The position numbers were made by a program, and so were the translations under genes. Below the pieces are notes generated by a model. That model was not told the origin of the DNA, did no database searches, and worked only from the letters and a program-made list of their open reading frames with translations. A stretch of DNA of 64,000 nt from Mycobacterium sp. IS-1264. Lineage in GTDB: Bacteria > Actinomycetota > Actinomycetes > Mycobacteriales > Mycobacteriaceae. This document shows, piece by piece, positions 33,760 through 41,500 of this stretch; position 1 is the stretch's first letter; each line of letters begins with the position of its first letter. The DNA lies in NCBI RefSeq assembly GCF_001954195.1, contig NZ_MBES01000078.1:62001-126000 (forward strand), written 5' to 3'.

Positions 33760-34312
33760 GATGCGAGACGCGGCCGCCACCAGGACACGACTTCTCGATG
33801 CTGCTCGCGAGCTGTTTCTCGGTCAGGGGTACAACGCCGTCGGCCTGCGCGAGGTGGCCGCGAAAGCCGGCGTCGACGTCACCCTGGTTCGCCGCTATTT
33901 CGGCTCGAAGCAACGGCTTTTCACGGAGGCCACCGACGTCTCGGAGGACACCGACGAAATCCGCAACGCCGCCGACGCCGCCGTGGGCCGGCGCATGATC
34001 GCCCGCGTCTTGGGGGCCCGGCGGGACGTCGACGCGCCGCTGTTCGCCCTGCTGCGCTCCAGCGGGGATCCCTCGGTGGTGAGCCGGCTGAACTCGCAAC
34101 TCGAGCGCGGCCTCACCCGCAACCTGTCCAAGCGGATAACCGCCGACCACGCCCGGATTCGCGCTGACATGATCACGGCGCTACTGCTGGGCATCGGCGT
34201 GCAGCGTGTGCTCTTGCAGAAAAAACCCATGGCCAGCGCACGCGACGACGACATCGCCGCGGTGTTTCTGGAGGCCTTCGAGGCGATCACCAAACTGCCC
34301 CAAGGCGATTGA
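33758..34312 (+). CDS. TetR-family regulator
   Basis: A 184-residue TetR regulator with an N-terminal helix-turn-helix (TRTRLLDAARELFLGQGYNA, VGLREVAAKAGVDVTLVRRYFGSKQRLF). The C-terminal domain (about 60-184) resembles TetR_C ligand domains. The start is uncertain: ATG at 33758 or 33761 is most natural because the upstream ATG (33740) and TTG (33737) lie within the operator. It diverges from the small barrel gene, and the twin palindromes suggest control of both. The signal is unknown, though the sterol setting hints at a metabolite. Confidence 0.85.
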   Translation: MMRDAAATRTRLLDAARELFLGQGYNAVGLREVAAKAGVDVTLVRRYFGSKQRLFTEATDVSEDTDEIRNAADAAVGRRMIARVLGARRDVDAPLFALLRSSGDPSVVSRLNSQLERGLTRNLSKRITADHARIRADMITALLLGIGVQRVLLQKKPMASARDDDIAAVFLEAFEAITKLPQGD

Positions 34313-34313
34313 C

Positions 34314-34766
34314 TTAGTAGTCCTCCGGAACCGAGTCCAGATAACCCTCCGCGACCGCGTGCTCGATGCTGTCGCTCAACTTTGGGCAGGACCGGGTGCG
34401 CGCGGTATCCCCACCGGACTGGCGCACTTCGGCGAAGTGTGCGCACCGCTGCGACGCCTCGCTGTTCCATTGCACCGCGGTGTGGCCCGGGCCCAGCCGT
34501 CTGACGGTGACCGTGACGTGGCAGAACCGGCAATCCACCGGCAGCAGCCCCGAGGTGAGGTAGCGCTCGCGGTCGGCGCGGGTGGCGTCGGCGACCTGGG
34601 CGGCGCGCTGCGGGTCGTTGGCGAAATCTCTTGACTTCGACCAGGATCCACCGCCGCGGCTGGTCGGGGCGTCGCGCTCGTCGTGGTCGTGATGATCGCC
34701 GTGCAGCAACAACATCGAACGCGCGAGTCGGTCGACGTCGGGGACCGCGGGCTGATCTTCGGACAT
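34314..34766 (-). CDS. Conserved hypothetical protein, Rv3527-like
   Basis: A 150-residue protein corresponding in position and size to Rv3527, of unknown function. It contains a histidine cluster (LLLHGDHHDHDERD, about 20-33) and a C-x2-C-H pair (DCRFCHVTVTVRRL) plus later cysteines (SQRCAHF, TRSCPKL), which together could bind a metal. It lies four bases after kshA on the same strand, so it is read from the kshA KstR promoter. A role in handling or protecting the KshA iron centres is only a guess. Confidence 0.75.
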   Translation of the reverse strand: MSEDQPAVPDVDRLARSMLLLHGDHHDHDERDAPTSRGGGSWSKSRDFANDPQRAAQVADATRADRERYLTSGLLPVDCRFCHVTVTVRRLGPGHTAVQWNSEASQRCAHFAEVRQSGGDTARTRSCPKLSDSIEHAVAEGYLDSVPEDY

Positions 34767-34770
34767 GGGC

Positions 34771-35940
34771 CTAGTGTTGTTCGGCGGGTACCTCGTCGGA
34801 TGCGGGCTCGGATTCCCGCGCCTTCAGGTTCTCTTCGACCTCGGCGTTCCAGTATTCGTTGGCGCGCGTGGTGTCCACCTCGATCTCGAAGCGCTCCACC
34901 ATTTCCGGCTGGATGTCGGCGACGTCGACGTAGAACTGCTGATACCAACGGCGCAGCTGATAGACGGCGCCGTCCTCCTCGACCAGCAGCGGGTTGTCGA
35001 TGCGGGTCTTGTGTTTCCAGATCTCGACGTCCTGCATGAAGCCCTTGCTGACGCCCTCGGTGAACACCCGCGACAGCTTGTCGGTCATCTTTTCGTCCAT
35101 GCCCTTGGGCTTTTCGACGATGACACCCCACTGCAGGACGAACGAATTCTGCGTCACCGGGTAGTGGCAGTTGATCAGGATCGACTCGGCCTTGTAGTCA
35201 CCGTATTTGTTGTGCAGCCAGTTGATCATGAACGACGGCCCGAAGTAGGACGCCTCCGAATCCAGGTGCGCCTCCCCATACGAGGTGCCCAGGTCGTTGA
35301 CGTCCGGCCGGCCCACGTTGTGCAGGTACTGCGAAGCGATGTGGCCCTCGAAGACGTTCTTGAAATAGGTCGGCAAACCGAAATGGATGTAGAAGAAGTG
35401 CGCCATATCGGTGACGTTGTCGATGATGTCGCGGCAGTTGGAACCCTCGATCAGGACGCTGTTCCATCGCCAGTCGGTCCATTCGTCGCTGTGGGCTTCC
35501 GGAATCTCGGGGATCTGGACCGCGGGGTCCGGCGGATTGCCCTCGTGGTCGTGCCAGACGAACAGCAGGCCACCACGCACGTCGGTCGTCCAGGACCGGG
35601 TGCGCGCCGTCTTCGGCGTGCGCTTGGCGTACGGCACCAGCTTGCAGCGGCCGTCGCCGCCCCAGCGCCAGTCGTGGAACGGGCACGCGACCTCGTCACC
35701 CTTGATGGTGCCCTCGGACAGGTCACCGCCCATGTGGCGGCAATAGCCGTCCAGCACCTTCAGGTCTCCGTGCGAGTCGGCGAAAACGACCAGCTTGGTG
35801 CCGAACGCCTCGATCGAGTGCGGCTTACCGTCCCGGAAGTCTTTTGCGACGCCCAGGCAGTGCCAGCCGCGGGCGTACCTGGTCGGCAAGGGGCCGGGAT
35901 CGATTTCCCGGATGCCGACCGCTTTGGTATCGGTACTCAC
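34771..35940 (-). CDS. kshA: 3-Ketosteroid 9alpha-hydroxylase oxygenase KshA
   Basis: A 389-residue Rieske non-haem iron oxygenase that hydroxylates C9 of 3-ketosteroids, which opens ring B when the delta1 bond is present. The Rieske ligands are C67/H69 (YCRHMGG) and C86/H89 (ACPFHDWRW); the mononuclear iron histidines are H181 and H186 in DMAHFFYIHFG. The reductase KshB is not in the window. The start is GTG at 35940, 30 bases from a KstR box. The Rv3527-like gene follows in the same unit. Confidence 0.95.
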   Translation of the reverse strand: MSTDTKAVGIREIDPGPLPTRYARGWHCLGVAKDFRDGKPHSIEAFGTKLVVFADSHGDLKVLDGYCRHMGGDLSEGTIKGDEVACPFHDWRWGGDGRCKLVPYAKRTPKTARTRSWTTDVRGGLLFVWHDHEGNPPDPAVQIPEIPEAHSDEWTDWRWNSVLIEGSNCRDIIDNVTDMAHFFYIHFGLPTYFKNVFEGHIASQYLHNVGRPDVNDLGTSYGEAHLDSEASYFGPSFMINWLHNKYGDYKAESILINCHYPVTQNSFVLQWGVIVEKPKGMDEKMTDKLSRVFTEGVSKGFMQDVEIWKHKTRIDNPLLVEEDGAVYQLRRWYQQFYVDVADIQPEMVERFEIEVDTTRANEYWNAEVEENLKARESEPASDEVPAEQH

Positions 35941-35970
35941 CTGTCACCTCCAACTTGCGAGCCCTCTAAC

Positions 35971-35984
35971 TAGAACACGTTACA
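35971..35984. promoter_or_regulatory. KstR operator, kshA promoter
   Basis: TAGAACACGTTACA matches TnnAACnnGTTnnA. It lies 30 bases upstream of kshA and 71 bases from the divergent gamma-carbonic-anhydrase-like gene. Confidence 0.92.
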
Positions 35985-36055
35985 GTTTTGCGGTCGCCAT
36001 GCGCAATGACGGTGCGTCTGGCCACGTGATATTCGCGCTGCGGTATATGTAAACG

Positions 36056-36580
36056 ATGCCGCTGTTCTCTTTCGAGGGTCGCTCGCCCCGGATCGATCCC
36101 ACCGCGTTCGTGGCCCCGACCGCCACCCTGATCGGCGACGTCACGGTCGAGGCGGGCGCGTCGGTGTGGTTCAACGCCGTGCTGCGCGGCGACTACGGGC
36201 CCATCGTGGTGCGCGAGGGCGCCAACGTGCAGGACGGTTCGGTGCTGCACGCGCCGCCGGGCATCCCGGTGGACATCGGTCCCGGCGCGACGGTGGCGCA
36301 CCTGTGCTGCATCCATGGGGTCCACGTCGGGTCCGAGGCGCTGATCGCCAACCACGCCACCGTTCTCGACGGCGCGGTGATCGGCGCGCGTAGCCTGATC
36401 GCGGCCGGGTCGCTGGTGCTGGCGGGCACCCAGATTCCGGCGGGGATGCTGGCCGTCGGATCGCCGGCCCAGGTGAAGGGGCCGATCGCCGGAACCGGCG
36501 CGGAGATGTGGGTCAACCTCAACCCGCAGGCCTATCGAGACCTGGCGCAGCGGCATATCGCCGGGCTGGAGCCGATCTAG
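36056..36580 (+). CDS. Gamma-class carbonic-anhydrase-like hexapeptide protein, Rv3525c-like
   Basis: A 174-residue left-handed beta-helix protein of the gamma-carbonic anhydrase/transferase hexapeptide family, equal in length to Rv3525c. Hexapeptide repeats run from about 10 to 140 (PTATLIGDVTVEAGASVWFNAVLRGD). Three histidines at zinc-ligand positions are visible: SVLHA, VAHLC and IHGVH. Many relatives bind metal yet have no carbonic anhydrase activity, so the reaction is open. It diverges from kshA and may share its KstR box. Confidence 0.87.
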   Translation: MPLFSFEGRSPRIDPTAFVAPTATLIGDVTVEAGASVWFNAVLRGDYGPIVVREGANVQDGSVLHAPPGIPVDIGPGATVAHLCCIHGVHVGSEALIANHATVLDGAVIGARSLIAAGSLVLAGTQIPAGMLAVGSPAQVKGPIAGTGAEMWVNLNPQAYRDLAQRHIAGLEPI

Positions 36581-36604
36581 GCGTTGCCACCCGCGGCTTC
36601 AGGC

Positions 36605-36664
36605 GCCGAGCGTGCAGCCTGCGACACTCAACCGGCGTGTCGCGTCGTGGATTTCACGGTCGGC
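36605..36664. terminator. Hairpin between convergent genes
   Basis: The inner stem GCGACAC/GTGTCGC has a nine-base loop. An outer stem pairs GCCGA-CGTG with CACG-TCGGC. It lies between the 3' ends of the gamma-carbonic-anhydrase-like gene and the SnoaL-like gene and shares the GCCGAGCGTG arm with other palindromes in the window. Confidence 0.6.
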
Positions 36665-36671
36665 CGCCGAT

Positions 36672-37097
36672 CTAGACCTTCTTGGTGTTGGCGACCGCGC
36701 GATCCATCTCCCAGTACGCGCGCAGGGCGAGCATCTTGCCCTCGTCGTCGGCCCTGTAGGTGAACACGCCCTCCGCGGTGGTCTGGTAGTCGCCCGTGGT
36801 GATCAGGATGTGCCCGACGTTGGCTTCCTCGTTGCCGCACTGGTAGGTGTCGCGGAAGACGAACTCGATCTTGGTGGTGGGGGCGATCGCCTTGTCCCAG
36901 AACGCCGAGATCGCGTCGCGGCCCCGGTGCCCCTTGCCCTCCGGGTCGAACGGCGACGGCCCGATCGGGTCCTCGACGATGGCGTCGTCGGCGAACACCG
37001 CCAGCCACGCCTCTTTGTCCCTGGCGATGACGGCCTCGCGGGACCGGCGGCCGGCCTCGTGGGCGGGGTTCTTGGTCTCTTGCTGAGTCTCCGTCAT
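36672..37097 (-). CDS. SnoaL/NTF2-like protein, possible ketosteroid-isomerase fold
   Basis: A 141-residue NTF2-like protein (REAVIARDKEAWLAVFADDAIVEDPIGPSPF, GRDAISAFWDKAI, ITTGDYQTTAEGVFTYRADDEGKM). The D-IVEDPIGPS segment is typical of SnoaL-like and ketosteroid-isomerase-like folds. Given its place next to ltp3, a double-bond isomerase or acyl-CoA-handling role is possible, but no catalytic Tyr-Asp pair can be assigned. ATG at 37097 lies two bases from the ltp3 stop, so it ends the DUF35-ltp4-ltp3 operon. I recall no counterpart at this point in M. tuberculosis. Confidence 0.8.
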   Translation of the reverse strand: MTETQQETKNPAHEAGRRSREAVIARDKEAWLAVFADDAIVEDPIGPSPFDPEGKGHRGRDAISAFWDKAIAPTTKIEFVFRDTYQCGNEEANVGHILITTGDYQTTAEGVFTYRADDEGKMLALRAYWEMDRAVANTKKV

Positions 37098-37099
37098 TG

Positions 37100-38287
37100 T
37101 CAACCCCTTTCGGGCTTGTCGGCGCCGACCACCCACATCGAGTAGTACTGCGAGCCGCCGCCGTAGGCGTGCCCCAAGGCCTTTCGCGCGCCCGGCACCT
37201 GGTGATCCCCACCCTTGCCCATCACCTGGATTGCCGCCTCGGCGAAGCGAATCAGGCCCGACGCGCCGATGGGGTTCGACGACAGCACGCCGCCCGACGG
37301 GTTCACCGGGAGCCGCCCGCCGATCCGGGTCTCGCCGGCCTCGGTGAGCTTCCAGCCCTCGCCCTCGGGCGCAAACCCGAGGTTTTCCAACCACATCGGC
37401 TCGAACCACGAGAACGGGACGTAGATTTCGGCGGCGTCGATCTCGTCGATGGGGCTGGTGATGCCGGCCGCCTTCCACAGCGCGGCGGCCGCGTCCCGGC
37501 CCGCCTGCGGGCTGACCTGGTCGCGGCCCGAGAACTGCAGCGGCTCGGTGCGCAGCGCGGTCGCGTGGATCCACGCGACCGGATGTCCTTGTGCCAACCG
37601 GGATTCGGCGATCTCCTCGTTGCCGATGACGACCGCGGCCGCGCCATCGGACGACGGGCACGTCTCGTCGTAGCGGATCGGGTCCCACAGCATGGGGGAC
37701 TCCATCACCTTTTCGAGGGTGATGTCGGGCTGGTGCAGGTGCGCCAGCGGGTTGCGGGCCCCGTTGAGCCGGTCCTTCACCGCGACCATGGCGCCGATGT
37801 TCAACGGAGCGCCCGACCGGCGGATGTACGACCGAACGTGCGGGGCGAAATAGCCGCCCGCGCCGGCGCCGACCGGCTTGATGAACGGAATCGGAATCGA
37901 CAACGCCCACATGGCATTTGATTCCGACTGCTTTTCCCAGGCCATCGCCAGCACGCGCCGGTACTTGCCCGACTGGACCAGGCTCGCCGCCACCACGCCG
38001 GTGGATCCGCCCACCGAGCCCGCGGTGTGCACCCGGATCAGTGGCTTGCCGGTGGCTCCCATGGCGTCGGCCATGAACAGCTCCGGCATCATCACGCCCT
38101 CGAAGAAGTCGGGCGCCTTGCCGACCACGACGGCGTCGATGTCATCGAAGGTCGACCCTGAGTCGGCCAGCGCCCGGTCGATGGCCTCGCGCACCAGGCC
38201 ATTCATCGAAACGTCTTGCCGCTTCGCGACATACTTGGTCTGCCCGGTACCCAGTACCGCGGCGAGGACCGCTCCCGCACCGGCCAT
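37100..38287 (-). CDS. ltp3: Thiolase-like lipid-transfer protein Ltp3
   Basis: A 395-residue thiolase-superfamily protein of the sterol-carrier/Ltp type, related to Ltp2. Typical blocks are IRVHTAGSVGGSTGVVAASLVQSGKYRRVLAMAWEKQSE, CPSSDGAAAVVIGNEE and the C-terminal GGVLSSNPIGASGLIRFAEAA. Relatives act as aldolases or thiolases on steroid-CoA with a DUF35 partner; the tandem-DUF35 gene two genes upstream is a candidate. It is coupled to ltp4 by TGATG. The exact substrate is unknown. Confidence 0.93.
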   Translation of the reverse strand: MAGAGAVLAAVLGTGQTKYVAKRQDVSMNGLVREAIDRALADSGSTFDDIDAVVVGKAPDFFEGVMMPELFMADAMGATGKPLIRVHTAGSVGGSTGVVAASLVQSGKYRRVLAMAWEKQSESNAMWALSIPIPFIKPVGAGAGGYFAPHVRSYIRRSGAPLNIGAMVAVKDRLNGARNPLAHLHQPDITLEKVMESPMLWDPIRYDETCPSSDGAAAVVIGNEEIAESRLAQGHPVAWIHATALRTEPLQFSGRDQVSPQAGRDAAAALWKAAGITSPIDEIDAAEIYVPFSWFEPMWLENLGFAPEGEGWKLTEAGETRIGGRLPVNPSGGVLSSNPIGASGLIRFAEAAIQVMGKGGDHQVPGARKALGHAYGGGSQYYSMWVVGADKPERG

Positions 38288-39351
38288 CAGTTCTTCCCTT
38301 CCATGACCGCGACCAGGTTCTGTTGCAGCGCCGGTCCGCTGGTGGCATGCGCCAGCACACGCTGGGCCGACCCATCCCAGATATGTTGGGCCGCAAATCC
38401 GATGCGCTCAAGACCGGCGACGAACATCGGGTTGGCCGACAGCGTGCCGCCGGACGGATTGACCTTCGTCGCCCCCGGAATCCGGATCGCCTCCGCGATG
38501 ATCAGGTGCTGATGGGTGAAGGGCGCATGGATTTCGGCGACGTCGAGGTTGCGGATGTGTCCGCCGGTGGCCGCCTTGGTCGCGGCCGTCGTCGACGGCG
38601 ACTCGGTGAGGTCGCGTGCGCCCAGCACCGGCGTCTCGATGCGGTGTTCGATTCCCGTGATCCAGGCGGGGTTTTCGCGCAATTCACGGGCGCGGTCGTC
38701 GGCCGCGAGTACGATCGCCGCGGCACCGTCGGTGATCGGGGCGATGTCGTGGCGCCGCAGTGGGTCGGCGAAGAACGGCCGGTCGAGCAAATCGTCGATG
38801 GTGATCGCGGATTCGACGGAGTCCACCCGCTTGGCCTGCGCGAAGGAATCCAGGGCGACGCGCGCCATCTGCTCGAAACTCCACTTCTCGGCGTCGATTC
38901 CGATGCGGGCCTGTAGCCCCGCGATCGACACCGAGTCCGGCCAGAGCGGCGCGACGGTGTAGGGGTCGGTCTGCCGCGACAGGACACGGCGCAGGGTTCC
39001 GGCCGAGGACTTGCCGAAGCCGTACACCAGCGCGGTGTCGACCTCGCCGGTCAGGATCTTGATGTAGGCCTCGTAGAGGGCCCACGCCGCGTCCATCTCG
39101 ACGTGCGATTCGTTGATCGGCGGAACCGCGCCGATCGAGTCGATCGCCGAGATGAACGAAAACGCCCGTCCGGCAAGATAATCCGAAGAACCTGAACACC
39201 AGAAGCCGATGTCGGCCTGGGAGATGCCGAGTTCTTCATAGAGCTCGGCGAAGCACGGCATCAACATCTCGACGCCGTTGGTGGTGCCGTCGGTGCGGCG
39301 GACATGCGGGGCGTGGGCAAAGCCGACGACCGCAACGTTGCGAGCGCTCAT
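38287..39351 (-). CDS. ltp4: Thiolase-like lipid-transfer protein Ltp4
   Basis: A 354-residue thiolase-fold protein, the same length as Rv3522. It begins MSARNVAVVGFAHAPHVRRTD; central DIAPITDGAAAIVLAADD and C-terminal NPSGGTLSANPMFVAGLERIGFAA mark the fold. It may act with Ltp3 as a heteromer, since such pairs are commonly encoded together. ATG at 39351 follows the DUF35 gene by 14 bases; the open frame extends upstream through that gene but is not coding there. Confidence 0.93.
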   Translation of the reverse strand: MSARNVAVVGFAHAPHVRRTDGTTNGVEMLMPCFAELYEELGISQADIGFWCSGSSDYLAGRAFSFISAIDSIGAVPPINESHVEMDAAWALYEAYIKILTGEVDTALVYGFGKSSAGTLRRVLSRQTDPYTVAPLWPDSVSIAGLQARIGIDAEKWSFEQMARVALDSFAQAKRVDSVESAITIDDLLDRPFFADPLRRHDIAPITDGAAAIVLAADDRARELRENPAWITGIEHRIETPVLGARDLTESPSTTAATKAATGGHIRNLDVAEIHAPFTHQHLIIAEAIRIPGATKVNPSGGTLSANPMFVAGLERIGFAAQHIWDGSAQRVLAHATSGPALQQNLVAVMEGKN

Positions 39352-39365
39352 TGCAGGTAAGCCCT

Positions 39366-40361
39366 TTACAGGTGGTGCTTGTAGGTGTCGTAGTCGGCGT
39401 CGGGTTCGCCGGTCGGCCGGAAGTACTCGATGTTGTCGATGCCAAAACCCCACTCCTCGCGAGGTTTCCACACCGCCTCGACGCGCATGCCCATCCGCAC
39501 CTCGTGCGCGTCGATATCGGCGACCAGATGCAGGAACGGGATGTCGGCGCCGTCGAGCAGCACATAGGCCGCCACGTAGGGCGGTTTGATGCGCTGACCC
39601 TTGAACGGGATGTTGATGATCGCGAATGTCGTCACCGTGCCCTTGTCGGGCAGCTCGACGAACTCGGTGGTGGGCTGGCCGGTGGCGGGATCCGCGCCGT
39701 GCGGCGGGAAATAGACCTTGCCGTTTTTGCCGGTCTTCGCGCCCAGCAGCTTGCCCTCGGCGATGGCGCGCAGGTACGCGCTTTCCTCGTGCGAGGCGGT
39801 GTGCTGGATCGTCATCTCGATGGGCGTGACGATCACGGTGACCGGTTCCCGGTCGCCCTCGGTTTGCTCCGGCACCGGCTCGGCCTCCCCGCCCAGGGCG
39901 AAGTACGCGATGTCGGTGATCGCACCCACCGGCTCGTCGGCCCAGTGCACGTGCACCCGGGCGCCGCGCTTGATCGCCGCGGGTTCGCCGGCATCCACCG
40001 CGTGGAGCAGGGGGATGTCGGCGCCGTCGAGCTTGATCAGCGCCCACGCGAACGGCCGGTCCAGCGGCTGGCCTTCCAGCGGCTCGGGCTGCCAGGCCCA
40101 GGACACCACGGTCCCGACCGCCGACACCGGTACCATCTCGCCCAGCGGCTCATAGGTAACCGGGTCATATTCCGCCGGAGGTACGTGTACCCGGCCATCG
40201 GATCCGCGCACCCCGAGGATGCGGCGCTCACGCAGTGCGGTGAAGAACTTGCTCAGCGTGGGGCCGACCGAACGGGTGTAGTCGAAGGACAACGTCAGTG
40301 GCGCGGAGAGTGGTGGCTCAGGGTGATCGATCAGGGTCGGGCCGCTCGAACTGGGTGTCAC
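39366..40361 (-). CDS. Tandem DUF35 OB-fold protein, Rv3521-like
   Basis: A 331-residue protein made of two DUF35-type OB folds. The duplication shows in LDGADIPLLHAVDAGEPAAIKRGARVHVHW (first half) and LDGADIPFLHLVADIDAHEVRMGMRVEAVW (second half), split here for reading. DUF35 domains activate thiolase-like aldolases as in Ltp2-ChsH2, so it likely partners Ltp3 and Ltp4 downstream. I chose GTG at 40361 because the KstR box sits nine bases upstream and GAAGG lies before it; longer starts would put the operator inside the gene. Confidence 0.85.
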   Translation of the reverse strand: MTPSSSGPTLIDHPEPPLSAPLTLSFDYTRSVGPTLSKFFTALRERRILGVRGSDGRVHVPPAEYDPVTYEPLGEMVPVSAVGTVVSWAWQPEPLEGQPLDRPFAWALIKLDGADIPLLHAVDAGEPAAIKRGARVHVHWADEPVGAITDIAYFALGGEAEPVPEQTEGDREPVTVIVTPIEMTIQHTASHEESAYLRAIAEGKLLGAKTGKNGKVYFPPHGADPATGQPTTEFVELPDKGTVTTFAIINIPFKGQRIKPPYVAAYVLLDGADIPFLHLVADIDAHEVRMGMRVEAVWKPREEWGFGIDNIEYFRPTGEPDADYDTYKHHL

Positions 40362-40370
40362 GCCTTCGAG

Positions 40371-40384
40371 TAGAACAGGTTCTA
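40371..40384. promoter_or_regulatory. KstR operator, DUF35/luciferase-like divergent promoter
   Basis: TAGAACAGGTTCTA matches TnnAACnnGTTnnA. It lies nine bases from the DUF35 gene and 41 bases from the divergent oxidoreductase gene at 40426. Confidence 0.92.
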
Positions 40385-40425
40385 AGAATGGTTTCAACAT
40401 CGGGTCGGCTGGAAGGGCGAACGTC

Positions 40426-41457
40426 ATGAAGCTGGGTTTGCAGCTGGGTTATTGGGGCGCTTCGCCGCCGGAGAATGCCGGGGAACTCGTCGCCGCGGCG
40501 GAGTCGGCCGGTTTCGACGCCGTGTTCACCGCCGAGGCGTGGGGATCCGACGCCTACACCCCGTTGGCCTGGTGGGGCTCGTCGACGCAGCGGCTGCGGC
40601 TGGGCACGTCGGTGATTCAGCTGTCCGCGCGCACCCCGACGGCGTGCGCGATGGCGGCGCTGACCCTCGATCACCTGTCCGGCGGCCGGCACATCCTCGG
40701 TCTGGGCGTCTCCGGCCCGCAGGTGGTGGAGGGCTGGTATGGCCAACGATTCCCCAAGCCGCTGGCCCGCACCCGGGAGTACGTCGACATCCTGCGGCAG
40801 GTCTGGGCCCGGGAGAAGCCGGTGACCAGCGACGGCCCCCACTACCCGCTGCCGCTGAGCGGAGAGGGCACGACCGGCCTGGGCAAGCCGCTGAAGCCCA
40901 TCACCCACCCGTTGCGCGCCGACATCCCGATCATGCTGGGCGCCGAGGGGCCGAAGAATGTCGCGCTGGCCGCCGAGATCTGCGATGGCTGGCTGCCCAT
41001 CTTCTACACCCCGCGGTTGGCCGGCATGTACAACGAGTGGCTCGACGAAGGGTTCGCCCGGCCCGGGGCGCGCCGCGGCCGCGAGGACTTCGAGGTCTGT
41101 GCGACGGCCACCATCGTCATCACCGACGACCGCAGCGCCGCCTTCGCGGCCATGAAGCCCTATCTGGCCCTCTACATGGGCGGCATGGGCGCCGAGGACA
41201 CCAACTTCCACGCCGACGTCTACCGCCGGATGGGCTACGCCGAGGTCGTCGACGACGTGACGAAACTCTTCCGCAGCAACCAGAAGGACAAGGCCGCGGA
41301 GATCATCCCGGACGAACTCGTCGACGACGCCGCGATCGTCGGCGATATTGACTACGTGCGTGAGCAGGTCAAGGTGTGGGAGGCCGCGGGCGTGACCATG
41401 ATGGTGGTCAACGGGCGCACTGCCGCGCAGATCAGCGAGCTTGCCACGCTGGTTTAG
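40426..41457 (+). CDS. F420-dependent luciferase-like oxidoreductase, Rv3520c-like
   Basis: A 343-residue TIM-barrel protein of the LLM class F420-dependent family. It starts MKLGLQLGYWGASPPENAGE and contains DHLSGGRHILGLGVSGPQVVEGWYG and IPIMLGAEGPKNVALAAEICDGWLP, typical for coenzyme F420 binding. It could reduce or oxidise a steroid intermediate, but no substrate has been assigned to my knowledge. It shares a KstR box with the divergent DUF35-ltp4-ltp3 operon. Confidence 0.88.
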   Translation: MKLGLQLGYWGASPPENAGELVAAAESAGFDAVFTAEAWGSDAYTPLAWWGSSTQRLRLGTSVIQLSARTPTACAMAALTLDHLSGGRHILGLGVSGPQVVEGWYGQRFPKPLARTREYVDILRQVWAREKPVTSDGPHYPLPLSGEGTTGLGKPLKPITHPLRADIPIMLGAEGPKNVALAAEICDGWLPIFYTPRLAGMYNEWLDEGFARPGARRGREDFEVCATATIVITDDRSAAFAAMKPYLALYMGGMGAEDTNFHADVYRRMGYAEVVDDVTKLFRSNQKDKAAEIIPDELVDDAAIVGDIDYVREQVKVWEAAGVTMMVVNGRTAAQISELATLV

Positions 41458-41476
41458 GCGTTCCTTGCCAGGGCAG

Positions 41477-41490
41477 TAGAACGCGTTCTA
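41477..41490. promoter_or_regulatory. KstR operator before the ADC-like/cyp142 operon
   Basis: TAGAACGCGTTCTA is a perfect palindrome and an exact match to TnnAACnnGTTnnA. It ends 10 bases before the ATG at 41501. Confidence 0.94.
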
Positions 41491-41500
41491 GATTGGCCCG

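Noticed and set aside
34765..35973. A 402-codon + strand frame opposite kshA
   Set aside because: Antisense shadow of kshA, with Val/Asp/Leu-rich text typical of GC-rich reverse frames.
40362..40427. Longer start for the tandem DUF35 protein
   Set aside because: It would place the KstR operator within the coding region; GTG at 40361 fits the operator and ribosome site.
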